Assembly: GCF_024055715.1 (NCBI RefSeq)
Contig: NZ_JAMXMV010000004.1
Location: 124,001-188,000, forward strand
Length of the DNA: 64,000 bases
Reading direction: 5' to 3'
Source of the DNA: Actinoallomurus soli
GTDB lineage: Bacteria > Actinomycetota > Actinomycetes > Streptosporangiales > Streptosporangiaceae
Shown here in pieces: positions 33,694 to 42,464 of the stretch. Every line of letters starts with the position of its first letter. Position 1 is the stretch's first letter. Under the pieces are notes generated by a model. The model saw only the letters and a list, made by a program, of their open reading frames with translations. It searched no databases and had not been told where the DNA came from. The translations under genes and the position numbers were made by a program.

Positions 33694-35331
33694 ATGGCAC
33701 ACGACGAGGAGTCCGACCCGCAGGAGCGCTACTTCCGTCCCCGTCCCGGCGCCCCGGGTGACGACGAGGCGGCGGAGGTGGAGGGTGTCGCGTTCGGCGA
33801 CACCGAGTCCTCCCACGTGCGCGTCGAACGCCGCTCGCGCGCGGCCCCGGCGGCGGCGGTGGCTCCGGACGGCGCGCGGCGGCAGCGCCGGTACCTCGTC
33901 ACGACGGGCCTGATGTCGACGGCCGTGCTGCTGTTCTCCGGCGGCGGCTGGGCCGTCCAGGACTACGTGCTGGGCAGCGTGCGGCGCGTCAACGCCTTCG
34001 ACGGGCTGAAGAACCGCCCCGACGCCGGGCCCCAGGGCTCGATGAACATCCTGCTGGCCGGTGTCGACCGGCGTGAGGGCCTGACCGACCAGCAGATCCG
34101 GGACCTGCACCTCGGCAAGGCCGACGGCGAGCGCTCCGACACGATGATGCTGGTGCACATCTCCTCGAAGCACGACAAGGTCACCGTGGTCAGCATGCCG
34201 CGTGACTCCCTGGTCACCATCCCGGCGCACCGGTCCAACGGCAGCGAGGGCGCGAAGGGCACGGAGATCGGCGAGCGGCAGGGCAAGCTCAACTGGGCGT
34301 ACATGTACGGCGGGCCGACACTCGCCGTGCAGACGGTGGAGCGGGTCACCGGCGTCCACGTCGACCACTACGTCGAGGTGAACTTCCTGGGCTTCATCAA
34401 GGTCGTCGACGCGCTGGGCGGCGTGACGATCTGCACGAACCAGCCGATCGACGACCCGAAGAGCGGCCTGCGACTGCCCGCCGGCAAGAGCACCGTGGAC
34501 GGCAAGACCGGGCTCGCCTACTCACGCGCCCGCTACACCCTGACCGGCGGCAGCGACCTCGGCCGGATCCAGCGGCAGCAGCAGTTCATGTCGGCGGTGG
34601 CGCACAAGGCGCTGAGCGATCCGACGAAGTATCCCGCGGTGCTCGGCGCGGCGCTGAGCACGATCCGGGCCGACAAGGAGCTGTCGAAGGGCACGCTGAC
34701 GTCCCTGGCCACGCAGATGAGGGGGATGAGCACGGACAGCATCGCCTTCACGACGGTGCCGCTGTCCAACCCCGACTACCTGACGACGATCGGGGGGCTG
34801 CGGCAGTCGACCGTGCTGTGGGACGAGCAGGCCGCCGGCCGGCTCTTCGACGAGATCCAGCGGGACAAGCCGATCGTCGAGCCGCCGAAGCCCGCCCAGA
34901 GCGCCTCGTCGAGCGCGTCCCCGGCCGCGTCGCACACGCCGGATCCCAATGCCCTGACCGTGGCCCCGCGGAACATCACGGTGCGGGTCGTCAACGGCGT
35001 CGGGACTCCCGGGCTGGCCGCCCGGGCGGCGGGCGATCTGCGTGACGCCGGGTTCGGCGCGGTCGTCGTGCCGGGCGCCCGGCCCGGGGCCACGGCGACC
35101 GTCATCCAGTACGGCCCGGGCCGCGAGGATTCGGCGCGCACCCTGAAGGCCGCCATTCCGGGGGCACGGCTGAAGCAGGTCCCCGCCCTCGGCTCGCGGC
35201 TGCAGGTCGTGGTGGGTCCGTCCTGGTCCGGGGCCAAGAAGGTCACCGTCAGCCCGCCGGCCAAGGCGCCGGCCGGCGACTCCCAGCAGCAGGTGACCGC
35301 GCGGACGGCGACGCAGAACCTCTGCAAGTGA
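33694..35331 (+). CDS. LCP (LytR-CpsA-Psr) family glycopolymer ligase with LytR_C domain
   Basis: 545 residues. A ~65-residue acidic, disordered cytoplasmic N-terminus, one transmembrane helix near residue 75 (GLMSTAVLLFSGGGWAV), an LCP domain with GERSDTMMLVHISS, VSMPRDSLVTIP and GSDLGRIQRQQQFM, a Ser/Ala/Pro linker near residue 405, and a C-terminal LytR_C domain beginning TVRVVNGVGTPGLAARAAG. Same architecture as the LCP protein at 10028 but with a longer cytoplasmic tail. GGAGAGG lies 9 bases before ATG. Likely transfers a lipid-linked polymer to peptidoglycan. Confidence 0.92.
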   Translation: MAHDEESDPQERYFRPRPGAPGDDEAAEVEGVAFGDTESSHVRVERRSRAAPAAAVAPDGARRQRRYLVTTGLMSTAVLLFSGGGWAVQDYVLGSVRRVNAFDGLKNRPDAGPQGSMNILLAGVDRREGLTDQQIRDLHLGKADGERSDTMMLVHISSKHDKVTVVSMPRDSLVTIPAHRSNGSEGAKGTEIGERQGKLNWAYMYGGPTLAVQTVERVTGVHVDHYVEVNFLGFIKVVDALGGVTICTNQPIDDPKSGLRLPAGKSTVDGKTGLAYSRARYTLTGGSDLGRIQRQQQFMSAVAHKALSDPTKYPAVLGAALSTIRADKELSKGTLTSLATQMRGMSTDSIAFTTVPLSNPDYLTTIGGLRQSTVLWDEQAAGRLFDEIQRDKPIVEPPKPAQSASSSASPAASHTPDPNALTVAPRNITVRVVNGVGTPGLAARAAGDLRDAGFGAVVVPGARPGATATVIQYGPGREDSARTLKAAIPGARLKQVPALGSRLQVVVGPSWSGAKKVTVSPPAKAPAGDSQQQVTARTATQNLCK

Positions 35332-35368
35332 TTCCGGGCGTAAGCCGACGAGTGACTTCAATGTGCCT

Positions 35369-35396
35369 TTTGACGCGTTCGCCGGGCCACTAGCCT
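35369..35396 (+). promoter_or_regulatory. Possible sigma-70-type promoter
   Basis: TTTGAC (35369-35374) and TAGCCT (35391-35396) are 16 bp apart, about 50 bp upstream of the membrane protein gene. Sequence match only. Confidence 0.35.
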
Positions 35397-35446
35397 TCTG
35401 CTGTACCGGCGGCCACGCCGGGTCGCCGGCCACTGGGAGGACAGCG

Positions 35447-36154
35447 ATGTCGAACGGCGCCCGCCATGCCTGGGGGCTTCTCCTGGGCGTGGTCCTCACC
35501 GCCGCGCTCGCGGGGCTTCTGATCTTCGGCACCTACCGCCTGCAGCACGGCTTCGTGATGCAGGGTCACAAGACCGACAAGTGGCTCGGCGGGGGCCTGC
35601 TGGCCGGCGCCGCGGTCGTCTTCGCCCTCCTCGTCGCCTCGCGCCTGTCGCCGCTGGGCTCACTCGCCGGCGGCCTGATCCTCACCGGCGCCGGCGTCCT
35701 GTTCTTCGTCTCCCAGAAGACGACCGCCGACCTCATCAACCGGTTCCCCTTCAAGGGCCAGCGCGTCACGCTCGCCGGCCTCGAAGAGGAGGGGTTCATC
35801 CTGTTCGCGGGCGTCGGCCTGCTGTTCGCGTCCTTCTTCCCCTCGCGGTGGCGCCGCCGTCCGGGCGCCGACGACGACCCGGCGTACGAGTACGGCCTGC
35901 CCGAGCCCGAGGAGACGTACGGGCGGCGTTCGACGTCCGGCGGCGGCCGGGGCCGGCACGCCGCGCGCGACGACGGCAACACTCCCGCCTACGGCACGTC
36001 CCGGTACGCCGAGGAGGAGCCGGCCGCCACCGCGTACGGTCAGACGGAGTTCGACGTGCCGCTGTACGAGCCGGAACGCTCCTACGGCGACCGCTCACCG
36101 TTCAGCCCGCGCGACGAGGACGGCGGTACCCGGGAGATGCGCCGCCCGCGGTAG
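35447..36154 (+). CDS. Membrane protein with four predicted helices and disordered charged C-terminus, unknown function
   Basis: 235 residues. Four hydrophobic segments between residues 8 and 125 (LLLGVVLTAALAGLLIFGTY; LLAGAAVVFALLVASRL; LAGGLILTGAGVLFFVSQ; FILFAGVGLLFASFF), then a basic stop (SRWRRRPG) and a ~105-residue tail rich in Tyr, Glu, Gly and Arg with repeated Y-G and P-E-x-x-Y words. Such tails are common in actinobacterial division- or envelope-associated membrane proteins. GGGAGGA lies 7 bases before ATG. No family recognised. Confidence 0.8.
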   Translation: MSNGARHAWGLLLGVVLTAALAGLLIFGTYRLQHGFVMQGHKTDKWLGGGLLAGAAVVFALLVASRLSPLGSLAGGLILTGAGVLFFVSQKTTADLINRFPFKGQRVTLAGLEEEGFILFAGVGLLFASFFPSRWRRRPGADDDPAYEYGLPEPEETYGRRSTSGGGRGRHAARDDGNTPAYGTSRYAEEEPAATAYGQTEFDVPLYEPERSYGDRSPFSPRDEDGGTREMRRPR

Positions 36155-36273
36155 GCGGGCCGATGCAGCGCTGACCAGCCGGTGTAGCGCTGGACGGACA
36201 AACACCGTAAGATCCGGCATACCGGTCAAGAAGTGGCTCGGGACAGTCTCCTCTCGTGAGAAGGACTTCCGTC

Positions 36274-36570
36274 ATGGCCATTTCCGTCTGGGAACCCTCC
36301 ATCGTCTGCGACATCGCCACGCGGCGGCTCATCGAGCGGTTCGACCGGATCCCCGCCGAGACGATCGAGCGATGCGTCCGCAACGTCTGGGTCTGCGCAC
36401 TGCACACCGGTGCCCGAGCCGACGCCCGGCTGCTGGAGACGCTCGCCCAGGGCCTCCTCGAAGCACTGCCCGGCTACGCCGAGACGGCCGAGCCCCTCAC
36501 CGGAGTTCTCATCGAGCCGCCCGCCGAGGAACCCGCGCGACCGCGGGGTGACGGCTGGGCGTTCGCCTGA
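36274..36570 (+). CDS. Small protein with three-helix-bundle dimerization-like domain
   Basis: 98 residues. The core RRLIERFDRIPAETIERCVR followed by a second helix and LLETLAQGLLEAL resembles the three-helix-bundle dimerization domain of many small actinobacterial proteins. The C-terminus is Pro/Glu-rich. ATG 36274 has AAGGA nine bases upstream; an in-frame GTG at 36256 is the alternative. It sits 75 bp ahead of a STAS-domain gene in the same direction, so both may belong to a stress or sigma-factor-related switch. Function unknown. Confidence 0.7.
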   Translation: MAISVWEPSIVCDIATRRLIERFDRIPAETIERCVRNVWVCALHTGARADARLLETLAQGLLEALPGYAETAEPLTGVLIEPPAEEPARPRGDGWAFA

Positions 36571-36645
36571 CTGCGGCCGGCCGGAACCCGGCCCGCCGAC
36601 CGACGTGATTCTCCTGCCCACGACCCGGATACACGGAGAAGCCCC

Positions 36646-37011
36646 ATGGAAGAGCTGACGCTCACGCACCGACGCCTGCCCGGCACCACCGTCGTCACGG
36701 TCGGCGGCGAACTCGACGCCGCCACCGCCCGCGACCTGGAGGCGTTCCTCTCCGAGGTCCTGCACGAGGGCGACGACCTGGTCTTCGACCTCACCGCGCT
36801 GGCCTTCATGGACACCAGCGGCCTGGGGGTCATCCTGGCCGCCGGCGAGCGGACGCGCCGGCTCGGCGGCCGGCCGTGCCTGGCGGGACTGCGGGGCGGC
36901 CCCGCCCGGGTCGTCGCCCTGACCGGCATCGCCTCCGCGGTCCCCGTGTACGACACGGTCGACGACGCCCTCGTCACCGCCACCGGTGTCGCCGCCATGG
37001 CGGCGTCCTGA
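36646..37011 (+). CDS. STAS-domain anti-sigma factor antagonist
   Basis: 121 residues, the usual size. STAS fold landmarks: VVTVGGELDAATARDLEAFL near residues 16-35 and the phosphorylation site LAFMDTSGLGVILAAG around residue 55 with Ser conserved. Members bind an anti-sigma kinase, are phosphorylated on that Ser, and release a SigB/SigF-type factor when dephosphorylated. No kinase gene is adjacent, so its partner must be elsewhere. GGAGAAG lies 5 bases before ATG. Confidence 0.9.
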   Translation: MEELTLTHRRLPGTTVVTVGGELDAATARDLEAFLSEVLHEGDDLVFDLTALAFMDTSGLGVILAAGERTRRLGGRPCLAGLRGGPARVVALTGIASAVPVYDTVDDALVTATGVAAMAAS

Positions 37012-37017
37012 CGCGCC

Positions 37018-37467
37018 TCAGCGGGGCAGGCCCAGGCGGGCCCACTCGATGGCCGGGCAGCGGTCCATGACGACGTCGAGCCCGGCGTCACGGACCCGCC
37101 GGGCGGCCTCCTCGTCGACCACGTCGAGCGGGAACCAGACCGCCCGAACCTCGCCCTCCCGGCGCGGGCCGTACGTCGCGAAGAGCTTGATCGCCTCGTC
37201 GGCGACCTCGCCGGCGTGCTCGGCGCGGCGGTAGACGCCGACGACGTCCACCCGGCCCGGAACCTCGACCAGCGCGGGGATGCCCGGCTCTCCCAGGACG
37301 GTCTCGGCGCCGGGGTGGACGGGAATGATCGTCTTGCCGCGAGACTGCAGCAGCCGCGCCATGTCGTACGCGGTACGGCCCGGATTGTCGCGCAGCCCGA
37401 CGAACGCCCACGTCCGCGAGTCGAGCAGGACGCGGCGGATGACGGCCTCATCGGCGTAGTCGCTCAT
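37018..37467 (-). CDS. CoA-binding domain protein
   Basis: 149 residues, a single CoA-binding Rossmann domain: TWAFVGLRDNPGRTAYDMAR near residue 20, then GKTIIPVHPGAETVLGEPG. This stand-alone YccU-type family binds coenzyme A; its physiological role is not settled. The first codons and upstream region of this gene are part of a ~60-bp direct repeat whose second copy lies at 39349-39410, across the dehydrogenase cassette. Ends 6 bp from the stop of the convergent STAS gene. Confidence 0.88.
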   Translation of the reverse strand: MSDYADEAVIRRVLLDSRTWAFVGLRDNPGRTAYDMARLLQSRGKTIIPVHPGAETVLGEPGIPALVEVPGRVDVVGVYRRAEHAGEVADEAIKLFATYGPRREGEVRAVWFPLDVVDEEAARRVRDAGLDVVMDRCPAIEWARLGLPR

Positions 37468-37505
37468 GACTCTGCCAACCGCCGGGCGTCCCGGACGCTT
37501 CCCGG
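37448..37505. repeat. Direct repeat, copy A (start of the CoA-binding gene and its upstream region)
   Basis: Matches 39349-39410: TCATCGGCGTAG identical, a 3-bp gap, TCGCTCATGACTCTGCC identical, then CCGCCGGGCGTCCC and CTTCCCGG with a few changes. Copy A carries the intact first codons of the CoA-binding gene on the minus strand. Confidence 0.85.
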
Positions 37506-37708
37506 GGGCCGCCGAGCGTTCGGCATGTCCCGTCTCCCCGATCCATTTCTTGAACCAGCGTCAGATAAGCGCGCTTTCTCGCCGGCTAAATCGTCAGCAT
37601 GCGGCAAAGGTTTGCCATCATCCCCGGACCGAGGGTGAGGTCCCGGTCGGCACGGGTAAGGGTGATTTCACGCATTCGACCCAAATAGCCGACAAACGGC
37701 GAGGAGAC

Positions 37709-38182
37709 ATGAGACGTAGCGTAGGACTCACGTTGCCGGCCGGAGCGGGGGTCGTCGCCGCGTGGCTGCTCGCGCGTGCCGCCCGGAGGAGAAGAGAACC
37801 CGAGCCCCTGAACCGCTGGCAGATGGTGACGATCAACTATCCGCCCCAGCGCCTGTCCGAACCGGGCGAACTCCCCGAGCCGATCGCCCGGTTCGGGGAA
37901 GCGCTCGAAATCATGATCCGACCGGCCCCCGGCGGCCGTGGGACCGAGCTCGGTGCACGGCTGCGCGAATCGCCCGCGCGGGGACGGATCGCCAAGGCGG
38001 CCGGCCGAACGGCGGAAGGCGATGCCCGCCAGGTGGTGCAGTCGGCACTGCGTGCGGCCAAGTCCCTGATCGAGACGGGGGAAGTTCTGCAGCCGCCCGC
38101 GCCGCCGACCACGCGACGCAGGACGGCCGCAAGGCTGTCGGAGCTCGCCACCCTGCGTGCCGGCGGAGAGGGGGGACGGTGA
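37709..38182 (+). CDS. Single-pass membrane protein with SRPBCC-like C-terminal part
   Basis: 157 residues. One N-terminal transmembrane helix (LTLPAGAGVVAAWLLARA) is followed by VTINYPPQRL, PIARFGEALEIMIRPAPGG, RGTELGARLRES and ALRAAKSLIETGEVLQP. These match the C-terminal part of SRPBCC-type membrane proteins that lie beside zinc-dependent dehydrogenases in actinomycetes. GGAGA lies just before ATG. Its TGA overlaps the GTG start of the dehydrogenase (GTGA), so the pair is coupled. Function not known; perhaps a membrane partner of the dehydrogenase. Confidence 0.75.
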   Translation: MRRSVGLTLPAGAGVVAAWLLARAARRRREPEPLNRWQMVTINYPPQRLSEPGELPEPIARFGEALEIMIRPAPGGRGTELGARLRESPARGRIAKAAGRTAEGDARQVVQSALRAAKSLIETGEVLQPPAPPTTRRRTAARLSELATLRAGGEGGR

Positions 38183-39360
38183 AGGCGCTGTGCTGGGAAG
38201 GGATCGACGACCTGTCGGTGAAGGATGTGCCCGATCCGGGGATGGAGAACAGGCAGGATGCGATCGTCAAGGTGACGCTGACCACGACCTGTGGCTCGGA
38301 CCTGCATCTGCTCGGCGGTTACATCCCCCAGATGAGGCCGGGTGACGTGATCGGGCACGAGTTCATCGGAGAGATCGTCGAGATGGGTTCGCAGGTCCGG
38401 CGCCACCGGGTGGGTGACCGGGTCGTGGTGTGCTCCTTCATCGGCTGCGGCCGTTGCTGGAACTGCGAGCACGGCCTGTGGTCGCTGTGCGACAACAGCA
38501 ACCCCGATCCCACGCCCGGCCAGAAGGCATGGGGCTTCGAGACCGGCGGCGTCTACGGCTATTCGCACGTCATGGGCGGCTTCCCGGGCAGTCACGCCGA
38601 GTACATCCGTGTGCCGTACGCCGACTATGACGCGTTTCCCATTCCCGACGGTGTCGAAGACGAGAACGCGTTGTTCGCCTCCGACGCGGCTCCGACCGGT
38701 TGGATGGGGGCCGACCTGGGAGGTGTGAAACCCGGCGACATCGTCGCCGTCTGGGGTGCCGGCGGCGTCGGCCAGATGGCGGCCCGTGCCGCGATGCTCC
38801 TCGGCGCGGAACGTGTGATCGTCATCGACCGGCTCCCCGAACGTCTGGCCATGACCGAACGCCACGTGGGTGCGGAGACGATCGATTACACCGCCGTCGA
38901 CGTCCTCGCCGAGCTGCGGGAACGCTCCGGCGGGCGAGGACCGGACGTCTGCATCGAGGCGGTCGGGATGGAGGCCCACAGCCCGAGCCCGGAGTTCGTC
39001 TACGACCAGGCCAAGAAGCGATTTCATGTGGAGACGGAACGCCCGTTCGCCGTCCGGGAGGCGATCCTCGCCTGCCGTAAGGGCGGAACGGTCTTCATCC
39101 TCGGCGTCTTCGCCGGAACGGTCGCCAAGTTCCCCCTCGGCGCGGTGATGAACAAGGGGCTGACCGTCCGCAGCGCGCAGCAGCACGGACACCGGTACAT
39201 TCCCATGCTCCTCCAGCGGATCGCCAAGGGTGAACTGGTCACCCGCCATCTCGCCACTCACGAGATGTCGCTCGACGACGCGCCGAGGGGATACGAGATG
39301 TTCAAGAAAAAGGAGGACGGCTGCGTCCGCGCGGTATTCCGGCCCGATTCATCGGCGTAG
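38179..39360 (+). CDS. Zinc-dependent alcohol dehydrogenase (formaldehyde-dehydrogenase-like MDR family)
   Basis: 393 residues. Catalytic zinc ligands C38 (TTTCGSDLH) and the GHEFIG histidine near 63; structural zinc site IGCGRCWNCEHGLWSLC near 95-111; NAD-binding GAGGVGQMAARAAMLLGAE near 190. Length and the RFHVETERPFAVREAILACR segment place it with glutathione-independent formaldehyde-dehydrogenase-like MDR enzymes. Coupled by GTGA overlap to the membrane protein. Its last six codons lie in copy B of a direct repeat derived from the start of the CoA-binding gene, so the native C-terminus may have been replaced. Confidence 0.88.
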   Translation: MKALCWEGIDDLSVKDVPDPGMENRQDAIVKVTLTTTCGSDLHLLGGYIPQMRPGDVIGHEFIGEIVEMGSQVRRHRVGDRVVVCSFIGCGRCWNCEHGLWSLCDNSNPDPTPGQKAWGFETGGVYGYSHVMGGFPGSHAEYIRVPYADYDAFPIPDGVEDENALFASDAAPTGWMGADLGGVKPGDIVAVWGAGGVGQMAARAAMLLGAERVIVIDRLPERLAMTERHVGAETIDYTAVDVLAELRERSGGRGPDVCIEAVGMEAHSPSPEFVYDQAKKRFHVETERPFAVREAILACRKGGTVFILGVFAGTVAKFPLGAVMNKGLTVRSAQQHGHRYIPMLLQRIAKGELVTRHLATHEMSLDDAPRGYEMFKKKEDGCVRAVFRPDSSA

Positions 39361-39410
39361 GAGTCGCTCATGACTCTGCCAGCCGCCGGGCGTCCCCGTG
39401 GGCTTCCCGG
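39349..39410. repeat. Direct repeat, copy B (3' end of the dehydrogenase gene)
   Basis: Second copy of 37448-37505. Read on the minus strand it still encodes M-S-D-S-Y-A-D-E, a version of the CoA-binding protein start M-S-D-Y-A-D-E with one added codon. It bounds the two-gene dehydrogenase cassette on the right. Confidence 0.85.
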
Positions 39411-39412
39411 CG

Positions 39413-40312
39413 CTAGGAAGCGACGACCACGACCCGCCGCCCGCGCGTGTGACCGGCCTGGCTGTCGATGTGCGCCGCCGCGGCCTCGGCGAGCGTGTAC
39501 GACTTCTCGACCGGGATGTGGAGCCTCCCCCGCGCGATGAGGCCGGCGGCCTCGGCGAGGGCATCCGGCACGCTCCCGGCCACGCCGGAGAAGCGCACGC
39601 CGAGCTCCGGCGCGCCGAGATCGGCGATGGAGATCACCTTCCGCGGATCCCCGGTCAGCTCGACGAGCTCGCCGATCACGCCCGAGCCGGCCAGGTCGAG
39701 AGCCGCGTCGACACGGCCGAGCCGCCGCACCCGCTCGACCCAGCCCTCGCCGTACGTCGTGGCGCGGGCGCCCAGGCTGCGCAGATAGTCCTGGTTCGCG
39801 GCCCCGGCCGTGCCGATCACCGCAATGCCGCGGTCGCGGGCGATCTGCAGCACCGCCGATCCGACTCCCCCGGACGCGCCGCTGACCAGCAGCGTCTGCC
39901 CGGGCCGCACCCCGACCTCGCGGATGATGCGCAGCGCGGTCTCCACCACGGAGGGGTACCCGGCCGCCTCTTCGAACGTCAGGCCCTCGGGCATGCGGGC
40001 CCAGGCCGACAGTACGGCGAACTCGGCGTAGGTGCTCGACCCTTCGCCGAACACGTGGTCGCCGACCTCGACCCCTTCGACGCCCTCGCCGACCTCGTCC
40101 ACCACCCCGGCGGCGTCCAGGCCGACTCCGGAGGGCAGCTCCACCGGGTGGGCCCCGAGGACCTGGCCTTCGCGGATCCTCCAGTCGACGGGATTCACGC
40201 CCGCCGCCCGCACGGCGATGCGCACCTGGCCGGGCCCCGCGTGGGGCTCCTCGGCGTCGATGAGTTGCAGAACGTCCGGACCGCCGAACTCGGCGAAGCT
40301 CACTTTCCTCAT
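39413..40312 (-). CDS. NADP-dependent quinone oxidoreductase-type MDR protein
   Basis: 299 residues. The QOR-like fold without zinc ligands: FAEFGGPDVLQLIDAEEP at the N-terminus, VRAAGVNPVDWRIREG, the nucleotide-binding LLVSGASGGVGSAVLQIARD near residue 145, and a C-terminal HIPVEKSYTLAEAAAAH. Probably an NADPH:quinone or enone reductase. Divergent from a TetR regulator with an 8-bp inverted repeat between the starts, so it is the likely target of that repressor and may answer an electrophile or quinone signal. Confidence 0.88.
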   Translation of the reverse strand: MRKVSFAEFGGPDVLQLIDAEEPHAGPGQVRIAVRAAGVNPVDWRIREGQVLGAHPVELPSGVGLDAAGVVDEVGEGVEGVEVGDHVFGEGSSTYAEFAVLSAWARMPEGLTFEEAAGYPSVVETALRIIREVGVRPGQTLLVSGASGGVGSAVLQIARDRGIAVIGTAGAANQDYLRSLGARATTYGEGWVERVRRLGRVDAALDLAGSGVIGELVELTGDPRKVISIADLGAPELGVRFSGVAGSVPDALAEAAGLIARGRLHIPVEKSYTLAEAAAAHIDSQAGHTRGRRVVVVAS

Positions 40313-40329
40313 GCGGACGACCGTAGCAC

Positions 40330-40355
40330 TAACCGTTAGTTCTTCGAAACGGTTA
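40330..40355. promoter_or_regulatory. Probable TetR operator
   Basis: Perfect inverted repeat TAACCGTT (40330-40337) / AACGGTTA (40348-40355) with a 10-bp spacer, in the 70-bp gap between the divergent oxidoreductase and TetR genes. Size and position are typical for TetR-family autoregulation. Confidence 0.7.
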
Positions 40356-40382
40356 TGACTTTGGACCTGATAGCATCAGGGG

Positions 40383-40991
40383 ATGACCGTGCCGCCCGGC
40401 CGCCGTGAGCGAAAGAAGGCCGCGACCCGCCAGAAGATCGCCGACACCGCCCTGCGGCTCTTCCTGGAGCACGGATACGAGGCGGTGGGCATCCGGGACG
40501 TGGCCGCCGAGGCCGACGTGGCCGTCACCACGGTCTTCTCCCACTTCGCCGCGAAAGAGGCCCTGGTCTTCGAGCAGGATGCGGACTTCGAGCAACGCCT
40601 GACCCAGGCGGTCACCGGCCGTGCGCCGGACGAGCCGCTCATCCCCGCGCTGCGCCACGAGATCCAGGCCCTGGTGCGCCATTGCACGGGGGACGGCGCC
40701 GCCCCCATCTGGCGCATGATCGACGAATCTCCCGCCCTGCGGGAGTACGAGGGGGCGATGAGGCTGCGCCACGCGGAGTCGCTGGCGACGGCCATCGCCG
40801 CCGATCTCGGCCTGCCACCGGCCACGACGGCCTGCCGGACGATCGCGATGTTCGTGATCGACGCTTTTTCGCTGGCCCGCGAGGCGGCCGATCCGGAGGC
40901 CGCGGTGGACGAGATCTTCTCGATGATCGAGGCGGCCTGGGAGGTCACCCGCGCCGAGGCCTCCGGCGCACGGGGTTCTTCCGGTCGTTGA
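40383..40991 (+). CDS. TetR/AcrR family transcriptional regulator
   Basis: 202 residues. N-terminal HTH: RQKIADTALRLFLEHGYEAV, then AAEADVAVTTVFSHFAAKEA with the conserved Y/F-x-x-F pattern. The C-terminal ligand-binding domain is divergent. Divergent from the quinone-oxidoreductase gene, with an inverted repeat between them, so it is most simply a local repressor of that gene and itself. Ligand unknown. Confidence 0.92.
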   Translation: MTVPPGRRERKKAATRQKIADTALRLFLEHGYEAVGIRDVAAEADVAVTTVFSHFAAKEALVFEQDADFEQRLTQAVTGRAPDEPLIPALRHEIQALVRHCTGDGAAPIWRMIDESPALREYEGAMRLRHAESLATAIAADLGLPPATTACRTIAMFVIDAFSLAREAADPEAAVDEIFSMIEAAWEVTRAEASGARGSSGR

Positions 40992-41030
40992 ACCGCCTAC
41001 CGGAGGCCTCTTCATTTACGGGAACGAGTT

Positions 41031-42350
41031 CTAGGGGCGTCCCAGCGCGCGGTACTGCCAGCCCGCCGCGCGCCACCGCTCGGGGTCGAGCGCGTTGCGG
41101 CCGTCGACGATGTTCCGCTCGGCGACCGCGGTACCGAGGACCTCCGGGTCGAGGTCCCGGAACTCCTTCCACTCCGTGAGCAGCAGCACGACGTGCGCGC
41201 CGCCGGCGGCGTCCATCGCGGACGAGCCGTAGCTCAGGTCCGGGTGCGCCCGGCGGGCGTTCTCCAGCGCCTGCGGGTCATAGACCGTCACCTGGCCGCC
41301 CTGCGCACGGATGGACGTCGCGACGTCGAGGGCCGGAGAGTCACGGATGTCGTCGGAGTTCGGCTTGAACGCCGCGCCGAGGACGCCGACCGTACGGCCG
41401 ATGAACGACCCGCCGAGGAGCTCGCGCGCCAGGTCGACCATGCGGATGCGGCGCCGGATGTTGATGGCGTCCACCTCGCGCAGGAACGACAGCGCCTGGT
41501 CGACGCCCAGCTCGCCGGCGCGGGCCATGAACGCCCGGATGTCCTTGGGCAGGCAGCCTCCTCCGAAGCCGAGCCCCGGGCCGAGGAACTTGCCGCCGAT
41601 CCGGTCGTCGTAGGAGAGGGCCTCGGAGAGCTTCGTCACATCGGCGTGCGCGGCCTCGCAGACCTCGGCCATCGCGTTGATGAAAGAGATCTTCGTGGCG
41701 AGGAAGGCGTTCGCCGACACCTTGACCAGCTCGGCGGTGGGGAAGTCGCTGACGATGAAGGGGACGCCGTCGGCGATCATCGAGGCGTACACCTCGCGCA
41801 GGACCTTCTCCGCGCGGTCCGACCCGACGCCGACGACGATGCGGTCCGGGTGCAGGGTGTCCTCGACGGCGTAGCCCTCGCGCAGGAACTCGGGGTTCCA
41901 GGCGAGCTCGACGACGTCTCCGGCCGGGGCGAGCTCCGTCAGCCGCCGGGCGAGCCGCTCGGCCGTGCCGACCGGGACGGTGGACTTGCCGGCGACGACG
42001 CAGGCGCGGGTGAGCAGCGGCGCGAGGGAGTCGATCGCGTCGTCGACGTAGCGCATGTCGGCGGCGTACTCCCCGGGCTTCTGCGGCGTGCCGACGCAGA
42101 TGAAGTGCACGTCGCCGAACTCGGCGGCCTCCTCGTACGAGGTCGTGAACCGCAGCCGGCCGTTCTCCAGGTTGCGGCGCAGGATCGGCTCCAGGCCCGG
42201 CTCGTAGACCGGAAGGTCGCCCCGGGTCAGTCGGGCGATCTTCTCGGCGTCCACGTCCACGCCCAGCACCTCGAACCCCAGGTCGGCCATGCATGCCGCG
42301 TGGGTGGCGCCCAGGTAGCCGGTACCGATCACGGTCAAACGCTGTGCCAA
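41031..42350 (-). CDS. UDP-glucose/GDP-mannose-type dehydrogenase (UDP-glucose 6-dehydrogenase)
   Basis: 439 residues. NAD-binding TVIGTGYLGATHAACMADLG at the N-terminus; STVPVGTAERLARR; catalytic Cys in GFGGGCLPKDIRAF near residue 260; C-terminal GVLGAAFKPNSDDIRDSPA. This is the UDP-glucose dehydrogenase pattern, yielding UDP-glucuronate for envelope polysaccharide. The TTG start at 42350 is preceded by AAAGGAGG at good spacing, so it is preferred over an ATG 18 codons upstream that lies before that site. Divergent from the acyl-CoA dehydrogenase. Confidence 0.9.
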   Translation of the reverse strand: MAQRLTVIGTGYLGATHAACMADLGFEVLGVDVDAEKIARLTRGDLPVYEPGLEPILRRNLENGRLRFTTSYEEAAEFGDVHFICVGTPQKPGEYAADMRYVDDAIDSLAPLLTRACVVAGKSTVPVGTAERLARRLTELAPAGDVVELAWNPEFLREGYAVEDTLHPDRIVVGVGSDRAEKVLREVYASMIADGVPFIVSDFPTAELVKVSANAFLATKISFINAMAEVCEAAHADVTKLSEALSYDDRIGGKFLGPGLGFGGGCLPKDIRAFMARAGELGVDQALSFLREVDAINIRRRIRMVDLARELLGGSFIGRTVGVLGAAFKPNSDDIRDSPALDVATSIRAQGGQVTVYDPQALENARRAHPDLSYGSSAMDAAGGAHVVLLLTEWKEFRDLDPEVLGTAVAERNIVDGRNALDPERWRAAGWQYRALGRP

Positions 42351-42464
42351 GGTCCCGCCTCCTTTCCTCAGAGTTTCGTGCCCGACCCCGTCTGCATCCC
42401 CCACGGGCCGCTCGGCATGTTATCGGCCCTACTGGCGAGTAGGTTGACCGCGTACCATCGGCAC

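Noticed and set aside
10028-35331. Whether the two LCP genes are a recent duplication
   Set aside because: Same domain order but sequence outside the LCP motifs differs widely, including N-terminal tail and linker, so a recent duplication is not supported.
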